DNA of 12,272 nt, taken from Opitutaceae bacterium (lineage in GTDB: Bacteria > Verrucomicrobiota > Verrucomicrobiia > Opitutales > Opitutaceae). This document shows positions 1-6,865 of the stretch, piece after piece. The notes beneath the pieces were generated by a model. It saw only the letters and a program-made list of their open reading frames with translations. It was not told where the DNA came from and did not search any database. Location: contig JANXSC010000130.1 of NCBI GenBank assembly GCA_025352845.1, positions 1 to 12,272 on the forward strand, given 5' to 3'. Each line of letters opens with the position of its first letter. Within the stretch, counting starts at the first letter, position 1. The translations under genes and the position numbers were made by a program.

Positions 1-467
1 CGCGAGGCATCGACGAGGTTGTGCTGAGTTGTCTCCCACTCCTGTTGGACCCGATGGGCGGCGGTCACATCCCGGCTCAGGCCAAAGGTGCCGATGATAG
101 CGCCCTCCGCATCGCGCAGGGGAAGCTTGCTCGACACCGCCCACGACTCGCGCCCATCGGGCCAGGTTAGGCGCTCGGTCTTGCCCACGACGGACTCGCC
201 GGTGGCGATGATGCGCTCCTCATCGGCGCGGGCGGCTTGCGCGTGTTTCTCGGAAAAAAAATCAGCGTCGGATTTGCCGATCAGATCGTGCGGTTCGAGG
301 CCATGGCGCCGGGCCTTGGAGCGGCTCACGGCGATGAAGCGGCTCTCGTGATCCTTGAAATAGACGAGGTCGGGGACGTGATCGAGGAACGCGGCCACCA
401 CGGTGCGATCGAGCAGCGGGGCGGTCTCTTCCGAGCCGTGATGACGGGGTGACGACGAAAAATTCAT
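1..467 (-). CDS. PAS-domain sensor protein, probable histidine kinase, 3' part cut off by window edge
   Basis: The first 155 codons of a longer gene are visible; the frame is still open at the left edge. The ATG (465-467) lies inside the ATGA overlap with the stop of the upstream kinase gene, which fixes the start. Residues about 20-137 form a PAS sensory domain: an FLDHVPDLVYFKD-type opening, RFIAVSRS, IGKSDADFF, TWPDGRESW, and a PLRD..G.I.GTFGLSRDVT ending. By eye it is about 55% identical to the PAS domain of the adjacent gene 464-1741 and keeps the same linker (LVDASR against LVAASR). It is therefore a tandem paralogue and very likely continues into the same kinase core, though that part is not in the window. 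No signal peptide or membrane segment is visible, so it should be cytosolic. Its ligand is unknown. The tract coding for the DFF motif contains eight consecutive A on the plus strand (254-261). Confidence 0.85.
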   Translation of the reverse strand, partial: MNFSSSPRHHGSEETAPLLDRTVVAAFLDHVPDLVYFKDHESRFIAVSRSKARRHGLEPHDLIGKSDADFFSEKHAQAARADEERIIATGESVVGKTERLTWPDGRESWAVSSKLPLRDAEGAIIGTFGLSRDVTAAHRVQQEWETTQHNLVDAS

Positions 468-1741
468 AGAGCGGCGGGAAGCTCAAGCGTGAAGGTCGCG
501 CCCTGCCCGGGGCCGGCGCTCTGCACAGTGAGAGAGCCTTTCATTTCCTTCGCCGCGTTGGCGGCGGAGTGCAGGCCGAAGCCGTGGCCGTGGGCGCGGG
601 TGGTGAAGCCGTGACGGAAGATGCGGGTGAGATTCTCCGCCGGGATGCCGACGCCGTTGTCGGCAACAATCAGGTGGACGCGCCCGGAGGTGGCGGCGGG
701 CGCGATGCGCAGCGTGACGAGTTTGCCGGGCAGACCGGTCTCATCGCAGGCATACTTGGCGTTGCGGATCAGGTTGACAAGAATCTGGAGAATCTTGGCG
801 CGTTCGCCCAGGATGGCGGGCACGGATTGGAATTCGCGGGCGACATCCACGGCGTGCCGGAGGAGCGCGCCGGAGTTCATGCGCAGCGAGTCCTCCATCA
901 GGGTGGCCGCATCGAGCGGTTCGAGGACACCGCGCATCGCAGCGTAGTCCTGCTGCAGGAAGACGATCTCCTTGATGTGATCGATGTTCTTCTGGAGGGA
1001 GGCGATTTCCCGCGCGAGGTGGTCGCGTTCATCGCGCGCGTGGCGCGTGAGCGAGTCGAGCAACTCCGGCACCCGCCTGCCTTTCACGTCGTCGACGAGG
1101 AAGCCGCCGAGGTCAGCTTGATGTTCACGCAACAGGGCCGCGAGTTTGGCAAGACTCTCGGCTTTCGACTGGCGCAGGCTGCTGTCGATGACCGAGGCCG
1201 AGACGTTGAGACTGTTGAGGACATTGTCGACATTGTGCAGCACTCCGGTGGCGATCTCGGCCATGCCGGCCAGGCGGGAGGCCGCGACGAGTGCCTGGTG
1301 CGCCGTCTCCAGCTCAAGCTCCATCTCGCGCGTCGCCGTGATGTCCTTGCTCAGTCCGAAGGTGCCGACGATTTCGCCGCCGGCATCGCGCAGCGGCATC
1401 TTGCTCGTCTGCGACCAGGTGACGTGGCCGTCGGGCCAGGTTTCCTTCTCAACCTTGTTGAGGATCGGCTGGCCGGTGCGGATGATGCGCTGCTCGTCGT
1501 CGTAGGCGGGGCGCGCATGCACGGGGGAAAAGAAATCGAAATCCGTGCGGCCGATGATTTGGGCAGCGGTGGCCCCGTGGAAATTGCGGGCGATCGAGCG
1601 GCTGACGGCGATGAAACGCGAGGCGCGGTCCTTGAAGAAAACCTTGTCGGGAATATTTTCGAGGAAGGCGGCGACCAACGCGCGGTCGAGGTGGGTGGAG
1701 CGTTCGTCGGCAACCGCAGCGAGGGGTGGCATGGTGCTCAT
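464..1741 (-). CDS. PAS-domain sensor histidine kinase
   Basis: A 425-residue cytosolic sensor kinase with no membrane segment. Residues about 19-137 are a PAS domain with IIGRTDFDFF, TWPDGHVTW and GTFGLSKDIT. The phosphoacceptor region is the variant GMAEIATGVLHNVDNVLNSLN (candidate His169), the type in which HNVGNVLN replaces the usual HE.RTP. A long helical stretch follows (about 180-270) containing NIDHIKEIVFLQQDYA. The ATPase domain has an N box (LVNLIRNAKYA, Asn327), a G1 box (DNGVGIP, Asp361), FTT, and a G2 box (GHGFGLH, 385-391). The stretch ends with a TFTLELP motif typical of HATPase_c domains. The start ATG overlaps the stop of the hybrid kinase gene (ATGA, 1738-1741), and its own stop overlaps the next ATG. 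It probably exchanges phosphate with the REC domains of the hybrid kinase; that is inference. Aspartate at residue 172 stands where the family usually has glycine. Confidence 0.93.
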   Translation of the reverse strand: MSTMPPLAAVADERSTHLDRALVAAFLENIPDKVFFKDRASRFIAVSRSIARNFHGATAAQIIGRTDFDFFSPVHARPAYDDEQRIIRTGQPILNKVEKETWPDGHVTWSQTSKMPLRDAGGEIVGTFGLSKDITATREMELELETAHQALVAASRLAGMAEIATGVLHNVDNVLNSLNVSASVIDSSLRQSKAESLAKLAALLREHQADLGGFLVDDVKGRRVPELLDSLTRHARDERDHLAREIASLQKNIDHIKEIVFLQQDYAAMRGVLEPLDAATLMEDSLRMNSGALLRHAVDVAREFQSVPAILGERAKILQILVNLIRNAKYACDETGLPGKLVTLRIAPAATSGRVHLIVADNGVGIPAENLTRIFRHGFTTRAHGHGFGLHSAANAAKEMKGSLTVQSAGPGQGATFTLELPAAL

Positions 1742-4023
1742 TTGGTTAGCACGACATTTGTTTCGGTTGGAAAGGCGGTGGACGAAGGCCGGAGATAGCG
1801 CTGCAACACGGCCTGCAACGCCTCGGCCTTCACGGGTTTTGCCAGATAGTCATCCATGCCCGCAGCCAGATAGAGCTCTCGATCGCCGGCCATGGCATTG
1901 GCGGTCATCGCGACGATGTTGATGGCTTTGGAAAATCCCGGCTCGCCCGCGGCTTGGGCGGCCCGGATGCGGCGGGTCGCTGCGATGCCGTCCATTTCCG
2001 GCATCTGCGCATCCATCAGCACAAGGGCGTAGAATTTCCGGCGCACCGCCTCAACCGCTTCCCGGCCGTTTTGCACGAGGTCGGCGGCGTAGCCGAGGTT
2101 CCGCAGCTGGAGGAGCGTGACTTTTTGATTCACCAGATTGTCCTCGGCCACGAGGATAGGCGCTGGGGTGTCGGGCCGAAGGACAGTGGCCGGGGCAAGG
2201 ACAAACGGAGCGAGTGTCGTCTGCGGAGCGTGGGGAGCGGTCATCATCCGGGTGAGCGTGGTGTGCAGCCTTTCCGGATGGACCGGCTTCAACTCGCAGG
2301 CGGCGAGACCGTGGGCCGCCATCTGCGCCTGGTGCAAGCGCTCGCCTCGCGAAGTCAGCAGCATGATCCGGGGGCGGGGAATCTCCGGATGTGCCAGCAA
2401 CAGCGCGGTGAAGCCGAGTCCGTCGATGTCGGGCATGTGGTGATCGAGGATGATGAGGTCGATGGGACGGCCGGCCTTGACCGCGGCCCGCAGTTGATCA
2501 AGCGCGGCCAGCGCGCCGTCGGCGCTGCGGTGCCGCAGCCGCCAATCGTTGCAGAGGTGAACGAGCAGCTTTCGGTTGGTCGCGTTATCGTCGACGATCA
2601 GCGCGACGTGCTGCTCGAGCGGCGAGGGCGAAAGCGCACGTCGGGATATAGGCTGCACCGGCGCTTCGAGCATGGCGGTGAACCAGAAGGTCGAGCCGCC
2701 GGACCCGGTGCTCTCCACGCCGATTTCGCCCTGCATCAGCCCGGTGAGTCGTTTGCAGATGGCGAGACCGAGGCCCGTGCCGCCGAACCGGCGGGTCGTC
2801 GAGGAATCGGCCTGCACGAAGGGCTGGAAGAGGGTCGCCTGCACGGCCGGCGGAATCCCTATGCCGGTGTCGGTGATCGTGAAACGCAGCATCGGGCGGC
2901 CGGCGGCCAGACCGGCGAGCGAAACGTGCAGCAGCACCTCGCCCTCGGCAGTGAACTTGATCGCGTTGCCGAGGAGATTGAGGACGATCTGGCGGAGCCG
3001 CACCGGATCGCCGCGGACACGCGAGGGCACATCGCCGTCGATCTGCATGACGAGTTCGAGGGATTTGCGTGCGGCGTCGTCGGCGTGGAGGTCGAGGGCG
3101 AGTTCGAGCTGTTCGGCGAGATCGAAATCGACGGATTCGAGCTCAAGGCGGTCGGCCTCGATTTTGGAAAAGTCGAGGATGTCGTTGATGATCGTGAGGA
3201 GCGATTCGCTGCTCTGGCAGAGCGTGACGGCGAGATCGCGCTGTTCGACGTTGAGCGGCGTGGAGAGCAGGAGATTGGCCATGCCGATCACGCCGTTCAT
3301 GGGCGTGCGGATTTCGTGGCTCATGTTGGCGAGGAAGGCGCTTTTGGCGTGGTCGGCGGCCTCGGCGGCCTCCTTGGCGCGCTTCAAATCCAGTTCGCTG
3401 CCCCTGCGTCGCGTGATTTCGTTTTGCAGGGTGGCGTTCGCTGCCTCGAGGGCGGCGGTGCGCGCACCCACGCGGCGCTCGAGCTCGGCGGCGTGGGCTT
3501 GGATCTGCCGGAGAAGATTCCACTTCGCGGTGAGCGCGTTCGCGAGCTGCAGGACTTCGATGGTGTCGAACGGTTTTTTTAGAACCACGAGCCGATCGGT
3601 GCTTCCAAGCCGGGCCAGCAGCTCATCCCACGAGTGGTCGGAGTAGGCGGTGCAGATGACGATCTGGAGTTCGGGTGCGACTTTCCAGAGTTCGAGGGTG
3701 GTCTCGGCACCGTCCCATCCGGGTGGCATACGCATGTCGACAAATGCCATCGCGTAGGGTTGTTGGCGGGCGACGGCCTGCTTGAGCAGCTCGAGTCCCT
3801 CGCGACCCTGGCTGGCGGCATCGACCACAAATTGCGCCGCCGAGGCCCGGGCGGGCTTGGGCGGTGTTCCCAACACGTCGGCCACCAAGGCATCGAGCGA
3901 GGCCGCGGACTCGCTGACGGCGGGGCAGAGAATTTTCCGAATATCCGCGTGGATCGCCGGATTGTCGTCGATCACGAGGACGCGATTGTTACGCGAAGCA
4001 GGCTCGGTCGGCGGGTTGTCCAT
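1738..4023 (-). CDS. Hybrid sensor histidine kinase with three receiver domains (REC-HisKA-HATPase-REC-REC)
   Basis: A 761-residue soluble phosphorelay protein. Domains in order: REC1 (about 13-165; acidic pair Asp19/Asp20, phosphoacceptor Asp96 in FVDMRMPPGWDG, Lys150 in KKPF); a coiled-coil linker (about 170-225); HisKA with SHEIRTPMNG (His236); HATPase_c with LNLLGNAIKFT (Asn353), DTGIGIP (Asp385) and GGTGLGLAI; REC2 (about 472-595; Asp478/Asp479, phosphoacceptor Asp527); REC3 (about 621-745; Glu627/Asp628, phosphoacceptor Asp671 in MDAQMPEMDG, Lys729). All catalytic positions are present. There is no PAS, HAMP or membrane segment, so its input probably arrives through REC1 or a partner, perhaps the PAS kinases encoded just downstream. 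There is no Hpt domain and no output domain. The start is firm: an in-frame TGA sits four codons upstream (4033-4035). No Shine-Dalgarno is visible; CCCCCG directly precedes the ATG. It heads the three-gene operon. Confidence 0.95.
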   Translation of the reverse strand: MDNPPTEPASRNNRVLVIDDNPAIHADIRKILCPAVSESAASLDALVADVLGTPPKPARASAAQFVVDAASQGREGLELLKQAVARQQPYAMAFVDMRMPPGWDGAETTLELWKVAPELQIVICTAYSDHSWDELLARLGSTDRLVVLKKPFDTIEVLQLANALTAKWNLLRQIQAHAAELERRVGARTAALEAANATLQNEITRRRGSELDLKRAKEAAEAADHAKSAFLANMSHEIRTPMNGVIGMANLLLSTPLNVEQRDLAVTLCQSSESLLTIINDILDFSKIEADRLELESVDFDLAEQLELALDLHADDAARKSLELVMQIDGDVPSRVRGDPVRLRQIVLNLLGNAIKFTAEGEVLLHVSLAGLAAGRPMLRFTITDTGIGIPPAVQATLFQPFVQADSSTTRRFGGTGLGLAICKRLTGLMQGEIGVESTGSGGSTFWFTAMLEAPVQPISRRALSPSPLEQHVALIVDDNATNRKLLVHLCNDWRLRHRSADGALAALDQLRAAVKAGRPIDLIILDHHMPDIDGLGFTALLLAHPEIPRPRIMLLTSRGERLHQAQMAAHGLAACELKPVHPERLHTTLTRMMTAPHAPQTTLAPFVLAPATVLRPDTPAPILVAEDNLVNQKVTLLQLRNLGYAADLVQNGREAVEAVRRKFYALVLMDAQMPEMDGIAATRRIRAAQAAGEPGFSKAINIVAMTANAMAGDRELYLAAGMDDYLAKPVKAEALQAVLQRYLRPSSTAFPTETNVVLTK

Positions 4024-4189
4024 CGGGGGTGATCACAGAACAGATCAGATTTTAGATGCGGAGTAAATAGGTGCGGGGTAATGTATCCTTTCTTTTACAT
4101 CGGCCGGGAGGCGCGAAAATTTAGCCCAATTTATGGCCGCGCGTGTTTGCAGGACGCGGTTCTCCCCGGGTGGCCTGGCGCCCCGACCT
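4024..4189 (-). promoter_or_regulatory. Intergenic region upstream of the kinase operon; probable promoter
   Basis: This 166-base gap separates the end of lptE from the hybrid kinase start, both read on the minus strand. It is clearly richer in A and T than its surroundings between about 4045 and 4135, as expected for a promoter. On the minus strand TAAAAT (4049-4054) matches the -10 consensus at five of six positions, but I see no convincing -35 box 16 to 18 bases upstream. An ATGTA...TACAT inverted pair lies at 4081-4100. A GC-rich 5-base stem near 4138-4160 lacks a following T-tract, so no intrinsic terminator for lptE can be called. Confidence 0.3.
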
Positions 4190-4708
4190 TCACCAGACGT
4201 CGAGTGCGGCGTGCGCGACCTTGGCGGCGAGGGCCTCGGCGAGCAGGGGCAGGGCCTGGTATTCCGACTCCAACTGGCCGCTGTCGGTGAAAACTTCGCG
4301 GACCGCCGTGACCGGGCGCGGTTCGAAAATCGCGCGACCGGTGCGATTGTCGCGCAGGCTGCAGGTGGCGCCGAGCGTGACATTGAATTTGCGCGCGAGG
4401 CCGGTGTCGCCCTCGCGCGCCGCGGCGATTTCGCGGCGGTAGGTGTCGATGGTGAGGGACAGCGTGGCGTCGGCGCCGGCCGCGGAGTTTACGATCTGGA
4501 CACGCGCATCGCGGGCGAACGTCTCGCGGAGCCGGGTGGACAGCAGCGCCTGCGCCTGCGGCACGAGGGTTTTGTTGGCCGCCGGCTCGATGTAGAGCGT
4601 GCGGAAGGCGGGCGTGCCGCCGGTGCCCAACTGGTAGTTGGCGCAGCCACCGAGCACGGCCGCGACGAGGCCAAGGGCAGTCGCAAGAAAAGGGCGGCGG
4701 AGGATCAT
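4190..4708 (-). CDS. lptE: LptE-family LPS-assembly outer-membrane lipoprotein
   Basis: A 172-residue lipoprotein. The start at 4708 (MILRRPFLATALG...) is preferred over the first ATG of the open frame because it gives a compact lipoprotein signal peptide: two arginines, a hydrophobic core, and a lipobox LGGC with Cys22. The mature protein matches the LptE (LPS-assembly, PF04390-type) pattern. It begins NYQLGTGG, then has an FRTLYIEPAANKT strand, a region on RLRETFARDARVQIV, a beta-rich DATLSLTIDTYRREIAA segment, and a C-terminal helix (EALAAKVAHAALDVW). In the family, LptE plugs the LptD barrel and helps insert lipopolysaccharide into the outer leaflet. It follows bamD by 31 bases and ends the envelope operon. 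A stable hairpin sits just before its ATG. Family sequence conservation is low, so the call rests on the overall pattern plus the lipobox. Confidence 0.82.
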   Translation of the reverse strand: MILRRPFLATALGLVAAVLGGCANYQLGTGGTPAFRTLYIEPAANKTLVPQAQALLSTRLRETFARDARVQIVNSAAGADATLSLTIDTYRREIAAAREGDTGLARKFNVTLGATCSLRDNRTGRAIFEPRPVTAVREVFTDSGQLESEYQALPLLAEALAAKVAHAALDVW

Positions 4709-4715
4709 GGGATCG

Positions 4716-4731
4716 GGCCGGTTGCCCGGCC
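4716..4731 (-). promoter_or_regulatory. GC-rich hairpin with GCAA loop between bamD and lptE
   Basis: On the transcribed (minus) strand the gap contains GGCCGG-GCAA-CCGGCC: a perfect 6-base-pair stem closed by GCAA, which fits the GNRA tetraloop rule. It begins 8 bases after the bamD stop codon and ends 7 bases before the chosen lptE ATG, covering the place where a ribosome binding site would lie. No T-tract follows, so it does not look like an intrinsic terminator. A role in translation control or in mRNA processing between the two genes is inference. Confidence 0.45.
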
Positions 4732-4739
4732 GCGCCGGC

Positions 4740-5804
4740 TCAGAAGAACAGGAAGCGTTTCTTCTTCGGGGCGGGTGCATCGGCCTGAGCCTTGGGCGCG
4801 GGCTGGCCGGCGGCCTTGGCTTCGACTTCGGCGAGACGCACCTTGGCTTTCAGCGCGATGGCGGATTCGGGGTAGGCCGTGATCGCCTCGTTGTAGAAGA
4901 CACGGGCGGCCTTGAAATTCGAGCGCTTGTAGAAATAGAAATCACCCATCCGGATTTTGCTCTCGGCGAGCATGGTCTTCATCCCGTCGAGTCCCTTTTC
5001 GGCGGCGCCGATGTTGGTGTCGCTCGGGAAGAGCAGCATGAAGTCGGTGAAGTAGGTGATCGATTCCTTGGTGGAACCCTGGTCGTAATAGGGGCCGTCG
5101 ACGAGCGAGGCGTGGGTCTGCGCGAGCTTGAGGTAGGCGTCGGGCGCGAGGAGCGTCTGCGAGTAATTGTTGATCATCCGGTCAAGCGCATCGACGGCGT
5201 CGGGGATGTTCCCCAGCCGCTGGTGGCCGCGGGCGATATTCATCAATGAGAGCGGGGCGTAGTCGCTGTAAGGGGCGTTGGCCAGAATGGTCTCGAAATA
5301 CTCGATGGCTTTGTCGCGTTGCCGGAAGCCCGGGAGCAGGCCCCAGAGCGTGCGGCCGCGGGCACCGTCGAGCAGGGCGCTGGCGATGCGGTATTGCTCG
5401 CCGACAATATCGTTGAAGCGGCGGGTATTCGGGTAGCGGCCGAGCACCTGCTGGAAATCCTCGAAGGCCTTGGTGTATTCCTTGCGCTTGAGCCGCAGCT
5501 GGGCGGACCGGTAGAGCGCCTCGGGGGCGTAGATCGAGTTCGGGTATTTTTTCGCGATCGACTGGTAGGAACGGCTGGCGCCCAACCAACTGCCGGCCTC
5601 CTCGGAGGCACGGGCGTTGTTCATTTTTTCCAAGGCATTTTTGCCTTCGGCTCCGGCCATGCCGGACAACGCGCCGCCTTCGACGCGCCAGCCGGTTTGC
5701 GCGGTCCACACGAGATCCGCGCGCGCGATTACCGTCAGGAGATTGACGAGGGAAAACACGAGGCAGAGAGCAGCCGCAAGGCGGCGGACGGGAGCGGGAC
5801 GCAT
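4740..5804 (-). CDS. bamD: BamD-like outer membrane protein assembly factor (TPR protein)
   Basis: A 354-residue exported helical-repeat protein. Residues 1-29 form a signal peptide (two arginines, hydrophobic core, ARA-DL cleavage site). Tetratricopeptide units of the BamD/YfiO type follow: a first one with SWLGASRSYQSIAKKYPNS, a second with EYTKAFEDFQQVLGRYPNT, a third with KAIEYFETILANAPYSDYAP, then further units with YYDQGSTKESITYFTDFMLLFPS and NFKAARVFYNEAITAYPES. An alanine/proline-rich tail ends in a lysine-arginine cluster (KKKRFLFF). In the family it helps the BamA machine insert beta-barrel proteins, and it is usually a lipoprotein of about 245 residues. Here no lipobox cysteine is present (Cys14 has Leu before it and lies inside the hydrophobic core), and the protein is longer. 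It follows fabH by 13 bases and precedes lptE. The alternative is a generic YbgF/BamD-like TPR protein. Confidence 0.78.
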   Translation of the reverse strand: MRPAPVRRLAAALCLVFSLVNLLTVIARADLVWTAQTGWRVEGGALSGMAGAEGKNALEKMNNARASEEAGSWLGASRSYQSIAKKYPNSIYAPEALYRSAQLRLKRKEYTKAFEDFQQVLGRYPNTRRFNDIVGEQYRIASALLDGARGRTLWGLLPGFRQRDKAIEYFETILANAPYSDYAPLSLMNIARGHQRLGNIPDAVDALDRMINNYSQTLLAPDAYLKLAQTHASLVDGPYYDQGSTKESITYFTDFMLLFPSDTNIGAAEKGLDGMKTMLAESKIRMGDFYFYKRSNFKAARVFYNEAITAYPESAIALKAKVRLAEVEAKAAGQPAPKAQADAPAPKKKRFLFF

Positions 5805-5817
5805 TCGGAAAAAAGAG

Positions 5818-6804
5818 TTACCAGCGAAGCAGTGCGCTTCCGTAGGTCAAGCCCGCCCCAAACGCGACGAGCAGGGTGAGGTCGCCGGGCTTGATGCGGC
5901 CGGCGCGGCGCGCCTCGTCGAGCGCGATGGGAATCGAGGCGGCAGAGGTGTTGCCATAGCGATCGACGTTTACGAAGAAGCGCTCCATGGGGAGTTCGAG
6001 GTATTGGGAGATGGCCTCGATGATGCGGAGATTGGCCTGGTGGGGAATCACGAGCGAAATCTGATCCGCGCGGACGCCGTGTTGTTCCAAAATATCCCGC
6101 GCCGCCTCGTCCATCGCGCGCACGGCGAGTTTGAAGACTTCCTTGCCCTTCATTCGGATGCAGTGATCGCGGGCGGCGATCGACTCGGGGGTCGAGGGCG
6201 CGCTGCTGCCGCCGCGCGGGATGCACAGGAGCTCGGCTCCGTCGCCAAAACTGCCGAGGCGCGTGCCGATAAGGCCGAGGTTGGGAGCGGGCGACATTCC
6301 GACCACCGCCGCGCCGGCACCATCGCCGAAGAGGACGCAGGTCGTGCGGTCCTGCCAGTCGATGATGGCGGAGAGTTTTTCCACGCCGATGACGAGCGCC
6401 TTTTTATAGCGGCCGGAACCGATCATCGCGCACGCGGTGTCGAGGGCGTAGACGAAGCCCGAGCACGCGGCGTTGAGGTCGAAGCACGCGCAGGTGGTCG
6501 GGAGGCCGAGCTTGTGTTGGATGAGACATGCCGCCGCGGGCATCGGCATGTCGGGCGTAATCGTGGCGACGACCAGCAGGTCGATGTCGGCCGCCGTCAA
6601 CCCGGCATCGTCCAAGGCGCGCTGGGCGGCGCGGACACCCATGTCGGAGGTGGATTCACCGGGGGCGGCGATGCGTCTTTCGCGAATGCCGCTGCGGGTC
6701 CGGATCCATGCGTCCGAGGTGTCCACCATGTGGGAGAGCTCATCATTGGTCAGGACGCGATCGGGGGCATATGAACCGGTGCCGAGGATTACGGTGGAAG
6801 GCAT
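5818..6804 (-). CDS. fabH: 3-oxoacyl-[acyl-carrier-protein] synthase III (KAS III)
   Basis: A 328-residue enzyme, full length for the family. It condenses acetyl-CoA with malonyl-ACP to start fatty acid synthesis. The catalytic triad is complete: Cys114 in DLNAACSGF, His255 in IPHQANLRI, and Asn285 in YGNTSAAS. Other family marks are the N-terminal GTGSYAPDRVLTN, the DTSDAWIRTRSGIRERR segment that helps bind CoA, LFGDGAGAAVV, and the C-terminal LLVAFGAGLTYG. The start is certain because an in-frame TGA (6805-6807) directly precedes the ATG. It lies 61 bases after plsX, the widely conserved plsX-fabH order, and is followed by bamD after 13 bases. Confidence 0.97.
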   Translation of the reverse strand: MPSTVILGTGSYAPDRVLTNDELSHMVDTSDAWIRTRSGIRERRIAAPGESTSDMGVRAAQRALDDAGLTAADIDLLVVATITPDMPMPAAACLIQHKLGLPTTCACFDLNAACSGFVYALDTACAMIGSGRYKKALVIGVEKLSAIIDWQDRTTCVLFGDGAGAAVVGMSPAPNLGLIGTRLGSFGDGAELLCIPRGGSSAPSTPESIAARDHCIRMKGKEVFKLAVRAMDEAARDILEQHGVRADQISLVIPHQANLRIIEAISQYLELPMERFFVNVDRYGNTSAASIPIALDEARRAGRIKPGDLTLLVAFGAGLTYGSALLRW

Positions 6805-6865
6805 TCAGTTGTCGGAGTCGGGATGGCGGCGCGGAATCCGGCACGCGAGGGCGCACCGGAGCGAC

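Noticed and set aside
569..3582. Long plus-strand open frames opposite the kinase genes (569-1798 and 1954-3582)
   Set aside because: They are mirror images of well-supported kinase domains on the minus strand, have no recognisable motifs and reflect GC-biased codon use.
3571..3583. Slippery A AAA AAA heptamer in the KKPF motif of REC1, with an open -1 frame of over 100 codons
   Set aside because: Lys-Lys as AAA AAA after an A-ending codon also occurs in glmM near 10532-10538, so the run is not special. The -1 product is an arginine-rich string without domain features, and no stimulatory stem-loop or internal Shine-Dalgarno is evident.
4138..4185. Possible intrinsic terminator after lptE
   Set aside because: A 5-base-pair GC stem with a 13-base loop can be drawn, but no T-tract follows on the minus strand and the stem is too short for a confident call.
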